From positions 320,131-384,130 of the forward strand of contig NMRA01000053.1 in NCBI GenBank assembly GCA_002633005.1: 64,000 bases of DNA, given 5' to 3'. The translations under genes were made by a program, and so were the position numbers. This stretch comes from Phoronis australis (Eukaryota > Phoronida > Phoronidae). The notes beneath the pieces were generated by a model. The model ran no database searches, was not told where the DNA came from, and was given only the letters and a program-made list of their open reading frames with translations. This document shows, one piece after another, positions 58,701-64,000 of the stretch (its first letter is position 1; each line of letters starts with the position of its first letter).

Positions 58701-60436
58701 CCGTAGAGAGAGTACATCAGAACATGCAATCTTTTATCATAGGCATCAACCAAACTAACCACCACGTGTTAAATACTTGTGTGCTGAAATTGGGCATAAT
58801 CAAAAACACACAAACCCAACCCCACCCCTCCACCCATCTTCCTACGTCATGTGGGGCCCTTACCGGGAACTCCTTGTTGATGTTGTCGGCAGACTCTTCA
58901 AACACTGGCTTGAGCATCTGACTGAAGCGACACCAGTCGGCATAGAAGTTGACCAACACCACTTCGTTGTTGGCTGCAACAACAACAACAACAACAACAA
59001 ATGTCAACAAAAGAAACTAACTCATGCTAAGGGGCTCAGTGGTTCAAGCTCTAGGAAGATACCTGTGAGGTTCTTGGGTGTTTCTTTCAGTTCTCTGTGA
59101 AAGTATATTTTAATTGGAAACTCTTAGAACATGGGCATATAGCCAACTGGAAATATTCACCAGGTGGCACTTGAGAGACAATTCTAGACCCTCAGCCCAA
59201 ATGTTCCCACGCTGATAAACTGCTATCTGCTATATCCCGTCTATTCAGATGTTAAAACAAGGGACCTTTGATTATTAGCACCCTTTAATTTAGAATTGAC
59301 ACATAATGCCCAGTTTTAATAATTCTGAAGTGCTCGCAAGTTGTTTAAATAAGCACTTCATAAACATTGGGGTTTTAATTAGCAATAAGGCAAACTGATT
59401 TCCTAACACCGAGAACTGCAACAGGAGTACCTTATCAAAAGCGGATGCAAATTCTAACAAAAACTTGTGTTAAAAATCACAGGAGCCACTAATATCTAAA
59501 TAGTGCTCTTTCACCAAAATATAACTAGGCCGCTAAATTCATGAAATCTGCTGGTGCTGAAGTAGTCCATATTAGCTATATTTCAGGGCTATTCTGGGCA
59601 CACATGCTTTGCATAATTTCACCAAGTCTGTTGAGCTCATTTTTCTTAACCGAGTTGAGATTTCAATAGACTGGAAAGCTGTTGGATTAGATTTGCTATT
59701 TTAGATAAAGGCCAACCACTTCAAATAGTACTCAGTGCACATAGGGATCAATGGTAAACAGCATGTGATACTGCAGCACTGTGATACTGGTGCAATGTGA
59801 TATTGCTGCAATGTGATATTGCTGCAATGTGATATTGCTGCAATGTGATATTGCTGCAATGTCGTAACGAAACAATAACAAATGGGAACTTTAGAGCAAG
59901 GGCAGCAAGAAAAGAACTAGAGAATTCCAACATATTTTTGACGCTGACAGGAACACATCAACACGGTTTAAGTGGATATAAATTCACCTTGCGTCACAAA
60001 GACCAGCTTTTGATTTAGACCATTTACCTTACTGAAGTTGGTTCTAAATGTTTCTTAGTTAAACTATTGGCAATTTTATTTCTTCGAAAGAACTGACAGT
60101 CTGTTAACACTCGAGACAAGGCTCTTTAAATTTGCTTGTCACAGCGTGTCCTTTTATGCGCCAAGCGTAGTCTCAAGACATAACAACTGTCACCTCTTAT
60201 CAAACCCAGATATCACGTCTCATCTGAGGAACAAGGTGAGACCAACTTTATTGCGGTAAAATGTCTGAACCAAGAGTTCACGTCACAGACAAAATGCAGG
60301 TTCTATAGTCGATTTACAGAAACTGCTGAAACCACAGTTTGCCATGATTTTCAATATACTTACCTAGAACGTCGTCAACATTGCCATTGTTCAGTGAGAT
60401 TGAGCCACTATTGATTGAACTGATGAAACACAAACA
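49584..60436 (-). CDS. ERP44: ERp44, endoplasmic reticulum resident protein 44 (11 exons in window)
   Basis: Eleven exons joined on the minus strand give 418 codons plus stop, with every phase compatible. ERp44 is a PDI-family chaperone of the ER-Golgi interface that retains Ero1 and unassembled secretory proteins through mixed disulfides. Visible: thioredoxin domain with ADWCRFS (Cys-Arg-Phe-Ser active site, no second cysteine) at residues 36-42, KYPTLKLF cis-proline strand, EYRGQRS, the b-b' domains (DKCVPLVREITFEN, AIDSFRHMY), the DLHSGKLH segment and a C-terminal LLRDEL. These match human ERp44 along the whole length. The tail before RDEL is about 30 residues longer than in human. The first exon encoding the signal peptide is not certain. 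Confidence 0.95.
50317..50449 (-). CDS. ERP44: ERp44 exon, DLHSGKLH
   Basis: 133 bp, phase 2 to 0, donor GTAAGA. Encodes the LQEFINDLHSGKLHKEF segment and a Pro/Thr-rich start of the tail linker. Confidence 0.95.
51067..51214 (-). CDS. ERP44: ERp44 exon, AIDSFRHMY
   Basis: 148 bp, phase 1 to 2, donor GTAAGT. SVNFLTADGLKFSHPLHHLGK and AIDSFRHMY correspond to the end of the b' domain. Confidence 0.95.
52146..52580. repeat. ERp44-intron dispersed repeat, copy 1
   Basis: Shares GACCCTAGAAAAAT-type start, CTGTAACAGCGTTTTTGAG, TTGCTAAATTTTACTAAA and AATCAAATTCTA with the copy at about 60573-61020. The first 40 bases and a CTGTAACAGCGATTTTGA segment recur at 57125-57600. Confidence 0.7.
52874..52985 (-). 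CDS. ERP44: ERp44 exon, ELTEEGLPFLILF
   Basis: 112 bp, phase 0 to 1, donor GTAGGT. ELTEEGLPFLILFHH is nearly identical to human. A 49-bp minisatellite lies just upstream of its acceptor. Confidence 0.95.
52994..53150. repeat. 49-bp minisatellite next to ERp44 acceptor
   Basis: Three units of ACAGGATTACAGCAATACTG-type sequence, starting less than 10 bases from the acceptor of the 52874-52985 exon. Confidence 0.9.
54127..54243 (-). CDS. ERP44: ERp44 exon, DKCVPLVREITFEN
   Basis: 117 bp, phase 0-0, acceptor TTATTTTCCAG, donor GTGAGT. Contains the strongly conserved DKCVPLVREITFEN block of the b-b' region. Confidence 0.96.
54696..54753 (-). CDS. ERP44: ERp44 exon, small b-domain exon
   Basis: 58 bp, phase 2 to 0. 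GDVSARERQSGDSIVYRPP aligns with the human GDVSKPERYSGDNIIYKPP region. Confidence 0.93.
55695..55810 (-). CDS. ERP44: ERp44 exon, IIIGYFATRDS
   Basis: 116 bp, phase 0 to 2. Encodes IIIGYF and FEKAAGRLRDDCSF, the start of the b domain. Donor GTGTGT. Confidence 0.94.
56305..56489 (-). CDS. ERP44: ERp44 exon, KYPTLKLF
   Basis: 185 bp, phase 1 to 0. The acceptor CAG at 56490-56492 and the frame give ASIAQRFHINKYPTLKLF, then EYRGQRSPQAI and the final helix of the thioredoxin domain. Donor GTATGT. Confidence 0.96.
58035..58080 (-). CDS. ERP44: ERp44 exon, VDCDRE
   Basis: 46 bp, phase 0 to 1, acceptor CTTTTCAG, donor GTAATG. ESGRVVMASVDCDRE is the central strand of the thioredoxin fold; the DCD is conserved in ERp44. 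Confidence 0.93.
58864..58973 (-). CDS. ERP44: ERp44 active-site exon, CRFS
   Basis: 110 bp, phase 1 to 0, donor GTAAGG. VLVNFYADWCRFSQML with the CRFS motif at 58921-58932. The lone Cys forms mixed disulfides with clients. The acceptor tract is made of GTT repeats. Confidence 0.97.
58977..59000. repeat. (CAA)8 microsatellite forming an acceptor tract
   Basis: On the minus strand this is (TTG)n/(GTT)n ending in TTGCAG, the acceptor of the ERp44 CRFS exon. Confidence 0.95.
59766..59862. repeat. 16-bp minisatellite
   Basis: Four near-exact units GTGATATTGCTGCAAT plus diverged flanking units, in an ERp44 intron. Confidence 0.92.
60364..60436 (-). CDS. ERP44: ERp44 N-terminal exon in window
   Basis: 73 bp, ending phase 1 with donor GTAAGT. 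SGSISLNNGNVDDVL matches the mature N-terminus of ERp44. I place the start after CTCTTTCAG at phase 0. Alternatively the open frame continues upstream to an ATG at about 60511, giving a hydrophobic FYISLFLF stretch that could itself be the signal peptide. Confidence 0.8.
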
Positions 60437-63071
60437 CTGAAAGAGAAAAAGAGAAATGTAGAAAGGTGTTAGTGCATACTGTAAAATGTGAGGCTCTAAT
60501 AAAACGTTCATTGTTACATGAACATGCCTGCAACACAACAGTGTAACAATCAGCTTTGGTGAATAAATAACACCTAAGGTTATGTAGGGCCCAAGAAAAA
60601 TGTCCAAATTTGGCTACATTCTGATAGTCTGTATATCTCAGAAATAATGGCTGATCTAATTCATACAAAACATTCACATACCATGTTTTATGCATTGTTC
60701 TCCAACATGGTGCAAGGGAATATTTTTAAATGGTTCTACGTTAGCACAAGAGGTGTAACAAATATGACTTTTATACAACGAAAACAAAGAAGTATTTTAC
60801 AAAGGTTTATCAACGTTTTTGAGACCGGACCATGAACGCATATGTGTTCTTTTTTTTGCTACATTTTACTAAAGACATGGTGAAGTATTACAATTAATGG
60901 CAGATAGATAAAAGGTTAAAAATCAAATTCTACAAGCTTTCTACTTTCAGAAAAAAAACCTTTACAAAGTTAAGACCATTCTATATACTATTACAAAGTT
61001 AAGATCATTCTATACTTTTGCACATATTTGTCGATTAGGCCTTACATAATTTTGAGATTCAATGTTTCATTGATTTCTAATTAAACTGCATAAGAAACAA
61101 AGCCTACAAAATGGTTACATGCATAATTTTTGCCACTCTAACTTATATTTAGACCAATGTCAGGGTACTCTCCATAGTCAAGGGAAAGAAAGCATAAAGT
61201 TACTGAAATGCAGAACTTTTGTTATCTTGGACAAAAATTTTAGCCATTACCTGGTATGTTATTTAATAACCATGCAACAATACAAAGGGATATAAATGGC
61301 TTAGAAAAATACCTGCACCTTGGTGCATGTTGTCTTCCACTGATTAAACAAAACGTCCTACTCTCTACTGAACACAGACTGTTGGTCATTCGCATTAGTT
61401 TAATGGAAATGAATTCAAAACTAAAAAGGTTCTTCGCTGGGTCCTTAACGTCACTCTGTTGTTCCACATAAATAGAATACACACCACAGGAATATTAATT
61501 CAAACGGAAAGTTTAAGTTAAATAGAACCAGGGATCTGGATGTTTAGTACAGAAAACTTAAATAACGTTTACTGTCCCATTTACCTTTCCTTGCCTGTGA
61601 TTTTCCACCCATATCATGCTAAGGCACATTACATCATTCAACATTTAACTGGCTTAACGTGCCATTCACAGAGGTAAGACCAGTGACATTTGCCAAGTTG
61701 TGAAAAATGTCATTGTCACTATTTGTACAAGATGCACATTAGATGAACTCGATTTATCAAATTTAAACATTTAGTCTGATACGTCAATTAAAATCGTGAT
61801 CCAGTTTCTAGACAAAAACTGGCAAATATGTCTCCTACGAATGAACACAATAAATGTTCTAATTAGTTGTGGGCCAACATCCAAAACACCTGCATGCATC
61901 TGTGCTACATGTGTTTAAGCTATAAACACTTGTACAGACTCAATGACACTAAACCCACACGTCACTAGTCAAGCTTATTACAGGTAATATACTTGAAAGC
62001 TTGGTTGCTAACGAGACAATAAATTATGCACGAGTCTGCTTATTTTTTTCTGACTAAATAAAAGCAGGTATGCGCAACACCACCACATTAAAAAACACTG
62101 TGATAAGTCGAGAGAAAACTGATGGATTCTGGACTGTGCTTGTTTTTATAATGCAATGGAGCTTTTTAGTTGATCATTTTACATTAGCCACTCCCCGAAT
62201 ACTACAGCACCCTCTCCGATTCTGGTTATTTACCAACAATGATGCACTTCCGTGGGACACTCAATGCCCTCGATGCCCTAGTTCCATCTAAAAATATTCA
62301 AAAATCGCAAATTCCAATATTAGACCCAAAAATTCTTCTCCAATGATTAAAAAATTCCCCTCAAGGTTAGAATCCCATTTGACTTACAACACCCTCATCT
62401 TCAGAAGATTTCATTCATTAATTACAAAAATCCTCACTTTACAATAATGTCTTTTGTTTATAGTTGTCTCGAACCCAGAACCTGATGTCTGCGTTCAAGA
62501 TTACATTAAAACCGCCCAGACAACTGTAAACCGCTGCCAAGCTAGTCACTTATATTGCAGAGTATTAGTTTGCCATTCGTCATGCTGCTGTCAATTAATT
62601 TTTCCTGTTCCATAGTAATGGTAAAGCACGTCCAAAATTTTTGAAAAGCTGAGTGAGTGGAGATAAATCCTTCCATAATCCAACATGGCTCTGAATTGCC
62701 TTAGCCACCATATCTCTACCTCTTTAAATTAGTGGAAACCTAGATCAAGGAATATGGAAGAGTGAGATACGTCCTGATTTTAAAACATTCAAGGCTTCAC
62801 ATAATCACTTAATAGTAAATATTGTCGAGTTGACACAGTTGCATGAAAACGCCGCAAACATGGACTCGTTTACCGGATTTGTTGAGTTGTGAAAAAAATG
62901 ATTGAATTATTTACTACTGTATAGCAGCCACAGTAGTTGCCAATGACCATCGTCTCTGCTGGCGCAGCCAGAAGTTGGAATGGGAGTTGGGACGTGGAGA
63001 CTGGCGGGGGAGGTGTAGTTACATATGTTATTATAGGGAGTAGACGGCAACCCAAGGGTGTGAAATTTCTT
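60437..63071 (-). other. ERp44 upstream intron/5' region
   Basis: No secure exon. T-rich on the minus strand to about 62.8 kb, so probably still transcribed. Includes a dispersed repeat (about 60573-61020). A signal-peptide exon is expected here or beyond the window. Confidence 0.3.
60573..61020. repeat. ERp44-intron dispersed repeat, copy 2
   Basis: Same orientation as copy 1; common blocks in the same order over about 430 bp, with diverged sequence. Confidence 0.65.
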
Positions 63072-63358
63072 CTTAGGATGTCGTTGATGTCTTTAATTCC
63101 TTCCAGCTCGAACAAATACTCTCGTAATCAAACTTATTCCTCGAGCAATTCCTCATTCAATTCCCTAAATCGGAAATTGGCCATTTTTAATGCTGTGCGT
63201 GGCAGGTAGTATGACGTCATATCCCCTGGCCTGCGCAGTGTAAAAATGCCCAGTTACCAATTTTGGGAACTGAACGAGGGACTGCTCGAAGAAAAAGTTT
63301 GATAACGGGAATATATATTCGAGTTGGAAGGATTTAAACACAACGACGGCCTCCTAAG
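63072..63358. promoter_or_regulatory. 287-bp inverted repeat centred on a CRE, candidate (bidirectional) promoter
   Basis: Arms 63072-63205 and 63226-63358 are inverted copies (about 70-75% identical). The 20-bp spacer holds TGACGTCA at 63212-63219, whose dyad is the dyad of the whole repeat. TGACGTCA is the CREB/ATF site. Each arm has an outward ATG opening a short frame (ELNE.LLEE) that ends at a stop. It lies upstream of ERp44. Confidence 0.6.
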
Positions 63359-64000
63359 GTATCCCTCTATTCGCAAAAAATAGACACCGGTGACCTAAAG
63401 TCGTGATTATAAGCATAATAAGCAGCTGATTGTCATACTACCCAATGTCCGTTAGCAACTGCTCATGTGATGTCATGGACATGTATCAGTCTTCACAAAT
63501 ATATGTGTTTTGACAATCTTAATCCTTGTTTGTCTCCATAAGCAGAGTTTTGAAACAGTCGCTGATATCGCTGGCCATTTTGAATGAGGCCCTGAAGTCG
63601 TGACTGTTTCGTTTAGACAGAAATACACGAAGCAAGACCACACAAGTCAACTACAGACGGCATAAAAATGCATTGCATTGTTTATTAATTCGGTTTCAAT
63701 TGAAATAAATTGATATATGTTTTGCACCCAACTTTGATGTGCACAGACGTTTTCAATGAGGGTGTTCACGTAAAACGCTAAGGACCCAGCATCAATTACC
63801 TCTTTATTTTATTGCTTTGGCCTTACAAAACTTTATCGACCCTGGGACATTTTGATACATTGTTCAAGCTACCTCTGGAGCGCGTGTTTGAGTAAATCTA
63901 ACGATGAATATTTTCGAAAATATATCCCAAAAATGCACAAAAAAGTGGATGAAATATGCTTTTTTTAAGACACATTTGAAAAAAAGAAGCCACTCACTCA
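63359..64000. other. Right flank, nothing recognised
   Basis: No coding exon, RNA gene or named repeat seen. Confidence 0.4.

Noticed and set aside
62870-63115. 81-codon minus-strand frame as ERp44 first exon
   Set aside because: No signal peptide or ERp44 similarity; it overlaps the inverted repeat.

Overview
This is an AT-rich animal nuclear genome window with large introns. It holds most of one multi-exon gene on the plus strand, nearly all of a second gene on the minus strand, and a probable small antisense gene inside an intron of the first. Class-1-1 EGF exons, canonical GT-AG introns and invertebrate-style transposon debris point to a non-vertebrate bilaterian, probably marine. The sequence alone does not settle the phylum. 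One unresolved base (N, 32869) shows it is an assembled sequence.

Region 1 (463-42983, plus strand) encodes the C-terminal 1545 residues of a type I membrane protein over 36 exons. The reading frame closes through every splice junction. Domain order is fourteen EGF repeats, a NIDO domain (three exons), an AMOP-like cysteine module (two exons), a cadherin-like beta-sandwich segment without the VWD domain usual in MUC4 relatives, three EGF units, a SEA domain with a G-S cleavage motif, three more EGF units, a transmembrane helix, and a cytoplasmic tail with an NPQY motif. The 5' end of the gene lies outside the window. The large intron 13737-18719 carries a likely antisense two-exon gene (about 17.5 to 14.5 kb, minus) and a LINE reverse-transcriptase remnant.

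Region 2 (about 42984-49583) contains the inferred long 3' UTRs of two convergent genes, with candidate polyadenylation signals about 200 bp apart near 46.2-46.4 kb. The strand composition flips at the same place.

Region 3 (49584-60436, minus strand) encodes ERp44, a protein disulfide isomerase family member of the early secretory pathway, in 11 exons. It has the CRFS active-site motif and a C-terminal RDEL. Its first (signal-peptide) exon was not securely found. A 287-bp imperfect inverted repeat centred exactly on a TGACGTCA (CRE) lies at 63072-63358 and could be a promoter.

Repeats are abundant. The most unusual is a dispersed element whose best copy (about 27431-28726) is an ordered A-B-C array of modules about 146 bp long. 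Each module carries a CTAGTGGC-type core, and four of its eight cores match the 14-bp CTCF consensus perfectly on the minus strand.
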